Assembly (NCBI GenBank): GCA_024349245.1
Contig: JALDNG010000020.1
Span: 21,307,501 to 21,371,500, forward strand
Reading direction: 5' to 3'
DNA: 64,000 nucleotides
Origin: Neodontobutis hainanensis
Taxonomy: Eukaryota; Chordata; Actinopteri; Gobiiformes; Odontobutidae
Positions 1 to 26,191 of the stretch are shown here, piece by piece (the first letter of the stretch is position 1; every line of letters begins with the position of its first letter). A program made the translations under genes and the position numbers. The notes beneath the pieces are model-generated. The model was not told the DNA's origin and searched no databases. It saw only the letters and a list, made by a program, of their open reading frames with translations.

Positions 1-607
1 TAATAATAAAAAAAACATGTCTTAGAAACGGCAGGTTCATTTTAGTGCATTCTGTACAAATACAATGCTGCTAGGGTCCAGTTTATTTGCCTGTTTCTGC
101 TGCTCTATTTTGCTTTCTGCTAAGCATGTCGAATCTTTTATTATTTATAGAGTTTTCTGTCCATGTGAGGGTACGAAATAGGTATGATTGACCAACTGCG
201 TGTCTAAGAATCCCTAAATCAATACGAGAATGTATATTATGGGAATTTAAAATAACGCAATGCTACTAGCTAAAATTTATGCACTGCCACTTTAAATTAT
301 GGCAACTTTGTGGCACAAAATGTATTTGAGTATTTATTTAGTTTGTTGGAAAGCCTAAGATTCTAATTTTCATTATACTTTTAGTGCTCAGGAAAGCTAC
401 TAATCATTAGACCACTACCCCACAGTCAATATTCAACAGTTAAGTCACACACAAAAAAATTTTTTTTTACAGAAATTACACTCTTGTCTTCTGCTCTGAG
501 CACAGTGCACAGTGTATGAGCTTTGCATTTTCAGAACACAAGCTTGGCAACACTTGATGTTGATGTGCCATAAAATGTTGGTGCCACAAGGGGGTGCTGC
601 ACAGAAA
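1..607. other. No recognisable gene (sel1l3 intron or 3' part)
   Basis: AT-rich non-coding sequence. It lies downstream of the last sel1l3 exon I can place (left edge 686), so it should be intron of that gene. I see no further Sel1-repeat exon on the minus strand here. Confidence 0.5.
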
Positions 608-685
608 CTAAAGGTTACATAGTGAAATAATGGAGGAGTTGGATTGACTAGAATGTTTAGGAAGCTGTGATTTTGCAGTTCTCAC

Positions 686-15413
<14,728 letters not shown>

Positions 15414-17029
15414 CTGAATGAGACATAAACAGTTCAAATGCTGCTACATAGAAGAGACGTTACAAGAAGAAAAAAAAACTGTTCCTACCTGGAAAAAGAG
15501 AACAATTGGGCAAACATATTTAGACAATGTAATAAAATCCATGGTTCATAGTATTGTCACTGACTTACACATGGGTTTTTAAAGTAGAATAAGCAGGACC
15601 TGGAGTGTATCCTGCTGCACCTATGTACAGTTGGTGCTAAGGTAAATATTTAACTGCTCACTGTCCCTCCCAATATGTGCCTACAAAGAATGGTGGGCGG
15701 AGCATTACCTTTTTTACACTTTATTTGAAGGGACTATTTTTACATAAGTGTATAACATAGGCTATCCATTTATTTATTTTTTTTGAACACTAGTTTTCAG
15801 CTTAATATTGAGTATAATATGAGTTTCATTCAATATACAAATCCATATCTACTTTTTTAACTTGCTATGGGAAGGTACAAAACAAGAAAAACCGAGTGAA
15901 TATTTAAACATATATTTGACATCAAAGTTAGTCAGCCCGTCCTTACAGTGGACAAAATAAATATGTGTAGGAATGGATGACACTGTCAAACCTAGGTGGT
16001 TCATCAGAGGAGCCCATCTTTAATAAATCAGTGGTTAAATGTAGTTTAGCTGTTATCTGTTATTTGTTGCTTAAGATAAACTTTCACAAGTTTTTCCTGC
16101 CATTGACAGAGACTGGGAGGCAGAGGCAGACGCGACGCTGCAGTAACTCCACATGATGCTTTCAGTGTAAATTTTACATGACAATGTTATCGTCTTTTAA
16201 ACCACAAGTAAAATAATTTTTAGTAAATACAGTTTTTCTTTACTTGTAATTTATCAGTGAACTCAGAGCAGAGGGCCTAAATGTAACTTTACATGAAGAC
16301 TAGAGGATAGTTCATTCTTGACGCCCTCACAATGTGACTTCAGTTTAGGATGATCCCAAAAGATGTGTGTGTCCACAATTTCTACAACTTAAATTTGTTA
16401 TGCTTATGTCAAAATTGAAAAAACTGAATGGCGTTTTGATATACTCATTGATAAACAACTGTTCTATTATGTTCTGGGAGGTAAATACAAAGAATAAACT
16501 GCTACCAAAAGTAAATAGTTTAATACAAAATTGGTATAAAAGATCAATTGAATTTGCATGAGCAGTTCACATTTCCCTCTTCTTTCAATAACCTTAAGTG
16601 CCAAGCCTTTTAGTTACATTTGTATCAAATAGCACAAAAAACCTGCTGTATATTTTATTAAGATCAGAAGTCCCACAATGCAACAGCAGACGTACAGTAG
16701 AGCAGCAAAAGTATCACACAAATAACAAGCCAACCTGGCCACAACAAAAATTTGATTAATAACTATTAGAAGATAATAAAAAATTAAGTAGACCATGTAT
16801 GTGTAAAATTAAACTATGCTAAAACAGAATAAAACAAATAGAATATACATAAGTAGATTAAAGTTATGCTAAATGCATATGTCTAGTATGGGTGTGAAGA
16901 TTGCAGATTGTGTAACATGTAATGCACATTATTAATATTGCACAGTGTGATTGCACAATTGTGGAAATATTGCACAGTGAAAGGTTTACATGTTAGCAAT
17001 GTTTGTTGTGAAGTCTGACAGCAGCAGGA
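15414..17029. other. No recognisable gene upstream of sel1l3 exon 15413
   Basis: The signal-peptide exon of sel1l3 should lie upstream on the minus strand, but I could not identify it. The rest is AT-rich sequence without a domain-bearing ORF. Confidence 0.4.
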
Positions 17030-17440
17030 ACAAAAGACCTGCACAATCTCTCCTTCACACAACAAGGGTGGAGCAGTCTGTCACTGAACTAAACGAGGGA
17101 CAGGGACAAGTTCTAACTAAAACCAGGAAGTACAACCACATCAGTCTAGTTTTAAAATCTCTGCACTGGCTTCCTGTTGCTCAGAGGATAGACTTTAAAA
17201 CAGCACTGCTGGTTTACAAGTCTCTTAATGGTTTAGCACCAGAATATATTTCTGACATACTAGTAGCTTATGAACCTCCTCGGACTCTGAGAACATCTGG
17301 GACAGGCCTTCTGCTCGTGCCCAGAGTTAGAACTAAACAGGGTGAAGCAGCGTTTAAGTTTCATCTCAAAACCTGGAACAGCCTCCTAGATGAAGTAAAA
17401 CAAGCCTCAACATCAACAATTTTCAAGAGGAGACAGTGAG
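17030..17440 (+). mobile_element. L2-type LINE 3' fragment (end of reverse transcriptase)
   Basis: An open stretch encodes SLHWLPVAQRIDFKTALLVY, then LNGLAPEYISDIL and TLRTSGTGLLLVPRVRTKQG, the C-terminal part of an L2-group RT ORF. A close relative is at 56.6-56.85 kb. Confidence 0.75.
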
Positions 17441-17659
17441 TCCAGACAGTCCAGGACATTCCCTTTCAGTGATGCTTCTGCTCCAGCAGACCACACCGTA
17501 CCGCCTGTTTGGTGGGCACAGAAAGCCGACAGGGACGGGGGCGCAAAAATGCGCAACAACTCAACTATTGATTGGTGTTGCAACATGGAGTCTTTTAAGT
17601 TGACACCAAACACATTGTGCGTCCAATGGTGACCGTCATGTACCAAGCAGAGAGACTAA

Positions 17660-19330
17660 AACATGGAGAAATACATGTCTGTCAAGGTTCTCAGTCCCCA
17701 GGTCATCTTGAAGAAAAGGCTAAAGCAAAATAACCCGGACTCAGTTTTCAAAGTTTTCCAAGAGACTTCTATTCTGAGTCCAACTGGTAAGAGAGGAATG
17801 AGTTTTGCCTGAAACCAGACTTGATGGGACCAGGCTGTTCTGGTCTCATGGTCGTTAGCTCTGAAAGGACAGTTTGACTCCTGATTTGAGAGTCGTTAAA
17901 GGCTCAGGTGAGTGTTCCATTCATCCATTCTGGTTGGCTTGGTGTGATACAAGATGGATTTATCCGAGTTTGAAAAATCCCCAAATCTCACAAAAATCCA
18001 GCTGCAGGGCAAGATTTGTGTTTGTCTGCTGCTGTCACAGACCAAAGCAGGCTCACTTAACTCCCCCTCCCGTGTGTTTGTTGTACTGTCACGTGACTCA
18101 GCAGCACCTTGAAACCAAGCACTGCCCACGCTACCAGCCACGCCCCAAGCAGGAGCACATTACACAAAGCACAGAGACAGAATAGGAGACTGGCAGAGAG
18201 ACCTTTTTTATATTTGTTCTGTTAGTGATCATTTTGTATACCTTTATCTTTTTTTAAACAGAAAGAAGTCTAATGAAGGGAGAGATTTAGTTTTATCATT
18301 GTATTGTAGTTTCTGAAATGAAACAATTTTTTACTTGTCCTCACATGATCATTTTGTTGTTTCTGAACATATGTTAAGTATTTAGTATTTTCAATTTACT
18401 TATAGACTTTGCCTAGACTAATAATCCAAAAAGGCATATTACAAAATACTTAAATACTATATATATATTATACTTAAATATTATGAAAATTTATTCACAT
18501 TTAGACTGATTCAGAATGACACCTTAATTATTTAAAAGTATCAGTATCGGCGACACTGGCCCTGTATTTACGTGGTATCGGATCAGTACCAAGTATAGTG
18601 TTATCGCACACCACTATTCAACTGTGCTGCGTTCTCCGTGGACACACTGCTGCTAACACCGGTGTGTGTATGCACAGGGCTGCCGCTACTACCAACCGCG
18701 AACACATAGCCTACTATCTATACTTAAGAAATAACTCACTAAGCTCTCCTTTTCTGCAAATGTCATTTGCTGAATTGTGGCTCTGTCCAGCCCACATTAT
18801 AATGTACTACATGATAATGCTACTCAGATCAAATGCTTAAACTGTAACGCTGCTTAAACAACAGTAAAGGTATATCCCTTATCCCTAATAATATGAGCGG
18901 TTGAGTGTGTACCTACAGCTACAGCCAGTGTAAACATATACCTCTGATCAATCAGTCTCCATACTTTTGGTGAAATAAGTGTGTTTTGAGTTTGCTTTGT
19001 CTAAAAACATTTGCTACAGACAATATGAAACCTTGTAAGGTACTTAGAAACATTGCATCCCTCTCATGTCAACAAACCACTTGAGTTTTTCTGAAGGAAA
19101 TTAGAAAAATATAACAATAAACAGAGTATGTCTGTGGAGGTTCTCAGTCATCCTGGTAATCTTATAGAAAAGGTTAAAGCAAAAGCATCTGGGCTAGGTT
19201 TTCTAGGTGAAGATGTTTTGTCTCTAATTCCAAGACTTTAAGTCTGAGATCAACTGGTAAGAGAGTTGATCTTATATCTCTAGAGATGGCCTGAAACCCA
19301 TCAGGTTTTATTTTAGGTCAAACCCCTTTG
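17660..19330. repeat. Pair of diverged dispersed repeats; otherwise unexplained
   Basis: Two similar blocks, about 17670-17830 and 19130-19300, share GTTCTCAGTC...CTTGAAGAAAAGGCTAAAGC-like sequence and CAACTGGTAAGAGAG. They look like copies of one unidentified repeat. I see no gene between them. Confidence 0.35.
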
Positions 19331-19439
19331 GGAGGGTTTTAAGTCAAGTGTTGGGCGGGTTTTGACTGTGAGACTTGGCAACCCTGTGTTCTAATACTAT
19401 TGGCAAAGTCTCTAATGTGTAGATTCACAACTAATAATC

Positions 19440-19600
19440 AAATTCAATTAAAATAAACAATGTAAATCCTATACCTGTACATGCATGTCTTTGGACGGTG
19501 GGAGGACGCCGGAGAAAGAACGGAGTTGGCCGGGTTTTGAACTCACAACCTTCTTGCTGTGAGGCAGGAGTGCCAAACACTCAGCCACATATAGGTCAAT
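19440..19600 (-). repeat. Dispersed teleost repeat, copy 3
   Basis: CATGCATGTCTTTGGACGGT, then GGGAGGACGCCGGAG and a CTTGCTGTGAGGCAGGAGTG end box. It is the same repeat type as at 2735 and 4580. Confidence 0.55.
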
Positions 19601-20347
19601 TAGTAAATCTAAAGAGTCTCTAGTGAATGAATGTGAGAGTGAATGATTGTCTGTAACTGTCTGTATTTGGACTAAGTGGTAGAACATGAATGAATTAATG
19701 AAGGAATAATGTAGCTCCATGTTCTCTGTCAGGTTGAGGGTACAGTAGCAGTAGTTCAGAAGGAGAGGCTGAAGGCCAGTCTGAGGTGAGCTCTCAGTGT
19801 CAGGAGCTACAGGTACACTTGGAAGGCAGGAAAAGGAAAGTGTAGCCAATTTCTTCTTTAAAGCAATGACATGGTGAGATCACCTATAGTTTAGATTTTC
19901 CTTTTTAGATGGTAAAATGGTAATGAACATTTATATTTATAACCATGTTAGTGTTTAATGCCACAGGACTGTTTTTTTATATAATGGTACACTTTCTGCA
20001 AATACATTGTTTCTTTTAGGTAAAGCCATCCTGGCCAAGCTTCTCATGTAACCTCTTAAACGGTCCTCGAGTAAGGGCGCCGAAATACATCGATACCAGA
20101 GGGCAGGCTCCAAAAGCGGAAATATAAAGGTCAAACCCAATTGTGACTTTACAAGTATAAAAGTTCATATCAATCAGCAATTATCTTGAATTGTCGTCTT
20201 TGTCACACAGCATTCAGTCGCCAAATAGTTCTGATATTGTTAATAAGGTAAAAAAAAGAGGACATGATGCAGTGGAGGAGAACTGTGTAAGTGTATGTGA
20301 TTCTTGTCATTTTGAGCTTAGTGCCGTGTTATTGCTGAGAAACCGCA
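19577..20347. repeat. 771-bp direct repeat R1
   Basis: Nearly identical to 21802-22572 (offset 2225 bp). It is not recognised as a known transposon. It contains GGCAGGCTCCAAAAGCGGAA, which recurs in a degraded form near 31448. In R1 the copy runs straight into the 5' region of a LINE. Confidence 0.85.
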
Positions 20348-21770
20348 CTGTGCATTACTACAACTCTGTCACGTGGTGCACCGGCGTTTTCTCTCACCTG
20401 CTCGCCACCTGGTTTCGTTTGAGTTGTTTACGGCCTTTGGAGGCGTGACCTGCTGAATTCAATTCTAGAATCAGACGGGTATATAAGTGTGAACCACCGC
20501 GGCAGCGGTCGCGGCAGCCCTAATCGCGTGAAGACCTAAGAGAGTAAAGACAATCGACTCTACCTGCATGCGACTCCTAAGAGAGTAAAGACAATCGACT
20601 CTACCTGCATGCGACTCCTAAGAGAGTAAAGACAATCGACTCTACCTGCATGCGACTCCTAAGAGAGTAAAGACCATCGACTCTACCTGCATGCGACTCC
20701 TAAGAGAATAAAGACCATCGACTCTACCTGCATGCGACTCCTAAGAGAGTAAAGACCATCGAGTCTACCTACATGCGACTCAACCGCGCAGGGACACACC
20801 GACAGAGCACTTGAGTATTGCACTTCTTTGTACCAATTGTTTGCACTTATATTTTATTATTTCGACTTTCACCCTCTACCTAAATATTGTCTTTTCTGCT
20901 CTTCTTCAATGTGTTTTCAAATTCCTACTGTCATTTCTCCACGGACATTTTCATCTGTTTTACGCAAAAGGAGATGCAACCATAACAATCTGCATGTTAT
21001 ATCACCATCCATAACTGCCTCTTCTACTTTCTCAAGTCTTGTGGAACTGTCAGTCTGCTGTGAACAAAGCTGATTTTATTACCACTTTTGTTCAACATTC
21101 TGGTCTTTCAGTTGTAGCACTTACAGAAACATGGATCAAACCAGAGGACTCTGCCACTCTCGCTGCCCTCTCCCATAATCACACTTTCTCCCACAGTCCT
21201 CGCGTCACAGGAAGGGGTGGAGGGACCGGATTACTTATCCCTACCGACTGGAAGTTCAAACATCTAGCATCCTTGTGTGACAACAGCTCCTTCGAGTTCC
21301 ATGCTGTTACCATCACCCACCCTGTTAAAAGTCATTTTGTAGTTATCTATCGACCCCCAGGTCAGCTTGGACATTTCTTGGAGGAGTTGGGCGTGCTTCT
21401 TTCATCCTTCCCTAAGGATGGTACTCCTCTGGTGGTATTAGGAGACTTCAACATCCACCTTGAAAAGCCACAGGCTGCTAACTTCAATAACCTGACTGCA
21501 TCATTTGACCTCAAGCAGGTCTCCACATCAGCAACCCACAAGTCTGCTAACCAACTAGATCTCATCTACATAAGGTACTGCTCCACTCGGCACACACGGG
21601 TCACGCCTCTGCACAGGTCGGAACATTTCTTCGTAACTCTTGAGCTCGATCTAACTTCTCCAGACACTGCAACAGTTTTACCGCTGGTCACTTTTCGACG
21701 TAACCTGCGTTCACTCAGTCCCTCCCGCTTTTCCTCTGCCGTCTCTTCTGCGCTTCCCCCTCTTGAGGAG
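20348..21770 (+). mobile_element. L2-type LINE, 5' region and endonuclease (copy A, truncated)
   Basis: Contains a GC-richer leader, a 41-bp tandem array (20535-20780) and then an apurinic-type endonuclease ORF at about 21039-21770: WNCQSAVNKADF, ALTETWIKPED, VIYRPPGQ, VVLGDFNIHL, NQLDLIY. These are the normal endonuclease motifs in order (TETW, YRPPG, GDFN, NQLD). It stops abruptly at 21770 and is followed by about 30 bp and then repeat R2. There is no RT in this copy. Confidence 0.8.
20535..20780 (+). repeat. 41-bp tandem repeats (about six) in LINE 5' region
   Basis: The unit starts CTAAGAGAGTAAAGACAATC and includes GACTCTACCTGCATGCGACT, repeated about six times with few changes. It lies just upstream of the LINE endonuclease ORF. 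Tandem 5' monomers act as promoters in some other LINEs; that role is inference here. Confidence 0.8.
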
Positions 21771-21801
21771 CTCTCGCTTTTAAACACCAACATTGCCACT
21801 G

Positions 21802-22572
21802 ACACTCAGCCACATATAGGTCAATTAGTAAATCTAAAGAGTCTCTAGTGAATGAATGTGAGAGTGAATGATTGTCTGTAACTGTCTGTATTTGGACTAA
21901 GTGGTAGAACATGAATGAATTAATGAAGGAATAATGTAGCTCCATGTTCTCTGTCAGGCTGAGGGTACAGTAGCAGTAGTTCAGAAGGAGAGGCTGAAGG
22001 CCAGTCTGAGGTGAGCTCTCAGTGTCAGGAGCTACAGGGACACTTGGAAGGCAGGAAAAGGAAAGTGTAGCCAATTTCTTCTTTAAAGCAATGACATGGT
22101 GAGATCACCTATAGTTTAGATTTTCCTTTTTAGATGGTAAAATGGTAATGGACATTTATATTTATAACCATGTTAGTGTTTAATGCCACAGGACTGTTTT
22201 TTTATATAATGGTACACTTTCTGCAAATACATTGTTTCTTTTAGGTAAAGCCTTCCTGGCCAAGCTTCTCATGTAACCTCTTAAACGGTCCTCGAGTAAG
22301 GGCGCCGAAATACATCGATACCAGAAGGCAGGCTCCAAAAGCGGAAATATAAAGGTCAAACCCAATTGTGACTTTACAAGTATAAAAGTTCATATCAATC
22401 AGCAATTATCTTGAATTGTCGTCTTTGTCACACAGCATTCAGTCGCCAAAATGTTCTGATATTGTTAATAAGGTAAAAAAAAGAGGACATGATGCAGTGG
22501 AGGAGAACTGTGTAAGTGTATGTGATTCTTGTCATTTTGAGCTTAGTGCCGTGTTATTGCTGAGAAACCGCA
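21802..22572. repeat. 771-bp direct repeat R2
   Basis: Second copy of R1. Its right end joins directly to the interior of the LINE endonuclease through a short CA match, so 846 bp of LINE leader and endonuclease start present in copy A are absent here. Confidence 0.85.
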
Positions 22573-25345
22573 GTCCTCGCGTCACAGGAAGGGGTGGAGG
22601 GACCGGACTACTTATCCCTACCGACTGGAAGTTCAAACATCTAGCATCCTTGTGTGACAACAGCTCCTTCGAGTTCCATGCTGTTACCATCACCCACCCT
22701 GTTAAAAGTCATTTTGTAGTTATCTATCGACCCCCAGGTCAGCTTGGACATTTCTTGGAGGAGTTGGACGTGCTTCTTTCATCCTTCCCTAAGGATGGTA
22801 CTCCTCTGGTGGTATTAGGAGACTTCAACATCCACCTTGAAAAGCCACAGGCTGCTAACTTCAATAACCTGACTGCATCATTTGACCTCAAGCAGGTCTC
22901 CACATCAGCAACCCACAAGTCTGCTAACCAACTAGATCTTATCTACATAAGGTACTGCTCCACTCGGCACACACGGGTCACGCCTCTGCACACGTCGGAA
23001 CATTTCTTCTTAACTCTTGAGCTCGATCTAACTTCTCCAGACACTGCAACAGTTTTACCGCTGGTCACTTTTCGACGTAACCTGCGTTCACTCAGTCCCT
23101 CTCGCTTTTCCTCTGCCGTCTCTTCTGCGCTTCCTCCTCTTGAGGAGTGCTCCACGCTTACATCCCTCTTGGACAACTTATGCCCTCTTATATCCAGACC
23201 AGCCCGTACATCCTCGTCTGCCCCCTGGTTATCCGATGTTCTACGCGAGCATCGCACCAGCCTCCGGTCAGCTGAGAGAAAATGGCGCAAGTCAAAAGAT
23301 CTCACTGACCTCTCTATCTACCAGTCTCTCCTCTCTAATTTCTCTGCTGATGACACTTATGCAAAAACTGACTACTACCATTCTAAGTTAATCAACTCAC
23401 CTGACTCACGCACTCTCTTTAAAACCTTCTCGGCCCTCCTTTGTCCGCCTGCTCCCCCTCCTTCATCAGAGTTAACAGCTGATGATTTTGCATCTTTCTT
23501 TGTAAAGAAAACAACTGCCATCAGCAGTCAGTTTTCTGCGTCAGCACCTGTTGAACTCCCTGATACGTGTTTGCTCCCTTCTTTTTCTCCTCTAACTGAA
23601 GCAGATGTTTCCAAGGTCATTAGTTCTAACCACCCTACCACCTGTCCGCTAGATCCCATCCCCACACATCTCCTTCAGGCCATCTCTCCATCTGTCGTGC
23701 CTGCTCTAACCCACATCATCAACTCATCTCTCTCCACTGGGTCATTCCCCACAGCTTTCAAAGAGGCCCGCATCACACCAATACTGAAGAAACACACTCT
23801 AAACCCTACTCTGAAAACTACAGACCGGTTTCCCTTCTTCCCTTTACTGCCAAAGCTCTGGAGCGAGTAGTGTTTAACCAGCTCTCCTCCTTTCTCACAC
23901 GAAACAAGCTCCTGGACCAAAACCAGTCTGAGTTCAAGAGCGGACATTCCACCAAAACTGCTCTGCTCTCAGTCATCGAAGCCCTGAGACCGGCAAAGGC
24001 AACATCCAAGTCATCTGTATTCATCTTACTGGATCTGTCTGCTGCCTTTGACACCGTTAACCATCACATCCTCTTGTCTTCTCTCAGGGCATTGGGAGTC
24101 TCTGGAATGGCGTTACAATGGTTCAAGTCTTACCTCTCGGGTAGGTCATTCAGAGTATCGTGGAGAGATGAGGTCTCTGAGTCCCAACATCTTAATACAG
24201 GGGTGCCTCAGGGCTCGGTGCTTGGACCGCGACTCTTTTGCATTTACATGACATCTCTTGGCTCTGTCATTCAGAAACATGGCTTTTCCTATCACTGCTA
24301 TGCGGATGACACTCAACTCCACTTGTCATTTCAACCTGATGATCCGACGGTCTCTGCTCGTGTCTCGGCGTGCCTGAGTGACATTTCACTTTGGATGAAG
24401 GACCATCACCTGCAGCTGAACCTTCGAAAAACTGCTAGTGATTCCTGCCAACCCAAAGACCCACCACAACCTCTCCATTCAACTAGGCTCATCAACCATT
24501 ACACCGTCCAGCACTGCCAGAAATCTGGGAGTGGTAATTGATGATCAACTAAACTTCACAAGTTGTGTTGCCAGCACCACCAGGTCCTGTAGATTCATCC
24601 TCTACAACATTAGGAAAATTAGACCTTTCCTATCAGAGCATTCTACACAAATCCTAGTTCAGGCTCTTGTCTTGTCCAAACTGGATTATTGCAATGCTCT
24701 TCTGGCTGGACTCCCTGCTGCACAACCAAACCTCTGCAGCTCATCCAGAATGCAGCAGCAAGAGTGGTCTTTAAAGAACTGAAGAGAGCGTACGTAACTC
24801 CTCTCCTCATTAGGTTACATTGGCTTGAGGCACGCATTAAGTTCAAAGCTATGCTCTTGGCCTACAAGACCACCACTGGCTCCGCCCCCTCATATCTTCA
24901 CTCACTGATAAAGACCTATGTTCCTACCAGATCCCTGCGCTCTGCTAATGAACAATGTCAGGTGGTACCATCCCAAAAAGGAAAAAAATCCCTCTCACGC
25001 ACTTTCTCTGGATGTGTTCCACATTGGTGGAATGATCTACCTGCTGCTACAAGATCAGCAGATTCTGTAGCCATCTTTAAAAAACGCTTGAAAACACATC
25101 TTTTCCGTCAACACCTGACTGACAAACACTGAATTCTACTTCCTTACTATCGATTCCTTTTCTTTAAAAAAAAAAAAATAAAGAAATAAAAAATTTCTTA
25201 TCCTTGGCTTTGATTACTGTGCTAGGTTTTTAACTGACTAGTTTTTTGTGCACTTATGCTTTTTGTTACCTTGCTTCCATTGTCCTCACTTGTAAGTCGC
25301 TTTGGATAAAAGCGTCTGCTAAATGACTAAATGTAAATGTAAATG
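22573..25345 (+). mobile_element. L2-type LINE, endonuclease to 3' tail (copy B)
   Basis: Starts inside the endonuclease (SPRVTGRGGGTGLL) and runs through the RT to the 3' tail GTCGCTTTGGATAAAAGCGT with TGTAAA repeats at about 25340. The RT motifs are clear: LLDLSAAFDTVNH, TGVPQGSVLGPRLF and the catalytic CYADDTQLH. Frameshifts near 23820, 24430 and 24755 break the ORF. The first part forms one frame with R2 (ORF 22416-23870), an artefact of the junction. 22573-23150 is almost identical to 21196-21770. Confidence 0.85.
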
Positions 25346-25640
25346 TAGGATGTCAATCAATCAGCAAAATGGAGGTGAAGAAGAGAGATTGTCGTGTTCA
25401 GTAGGAACAGGAGTTTACATGGCTTAGGTGGGAAGGAGGAAAAATGTTCTGCAATAAAAGTAGAAAAACTAACATATAGGTTAATTGGCAACTCTATAAT
25501 GTTCCTAGTGAATGAATGTGAGATTGAATGGTTGTCTGTCTCTAATGTTAGCCCTGCGACTAACTGGTCATTGTCCAGGGTGTACCCGTTTCGACTCACC
25601 CTGGGATCGTGATTGGTCTCAGATCTTAGCAACGAGAGGT
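25346..25640. other. Flank of the LINE and hAT; repeat fragment
   Basis: Contains ATATAGGTTAATTGGCAACT and GTGAATGAATGTGAGA, a diverged relative of the start of R1. No gene. Confidence 0.4.
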
Positions 25641-25727
25641 CCAGACAGTAGCGGTTTTGGGCACGGGCGAACCGGGCAGCCACCCGGGGCGTCAATTACA
25701 TTGGGGGCGGCAGCACGAGCAGATTAA

Positions 25728-25758
<31 letters not shown>

Positions 25759-26191
25759 TGTGCGGCGCATTTTTCATCATTTATATCATTTCACTGTGTG
25801 TGTAATTGGCAAATTGGCGCTCCCTGCAGCTGCCGGCGCCCCTGCTTGCTGTAAATGACATGTACCATGCACAGAAGCTGTGTGTTGTGAGAGAAGTGTA
25901 AAAGTGGGTGGGGCGCGAGGCGCGGGTGACATTTCACCTATAGGTCTCTCTCAAATGGAACGGACAGGGCGGGGGGAGAGTGGACGGGGATCCACACTAT
26001 ATAATTAATAATAATAGGCTAAAGTCAGTCACACACCTAGACTTTCTTCCAAATAATGCACATTTCATTCATAATGTTATAACACAGGCCTATAGATCCT
26101 GCAAATTAAACTAGGTAATACAAAACAATTATGCGGCCATCAAGGTGAATTGGTTTAGTCTTGACTTCTGGTCGAGAGTGACAGTTGGGGG

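Noticed and set aside
17413..17646. Minus-strand 77-aa ORF as the missing first exon of sel1l3
   Set aside because: No signal peptide-like hydrophobic stretch and no matching phase-0 donor that I could support.
20535..20780. Short regular repeats resembling a CRISPR or satellite array
   Set aside because: The copies are end to end with no spacers, and they sit in the leader of a LINE.
22416..23870. A 484-codon ORF as a host gene
   Set aside because: Its first 50 codons come from repeat R2 and the rest from a LINE endonuclease/RT; the frame is an accident of a deletion junction.
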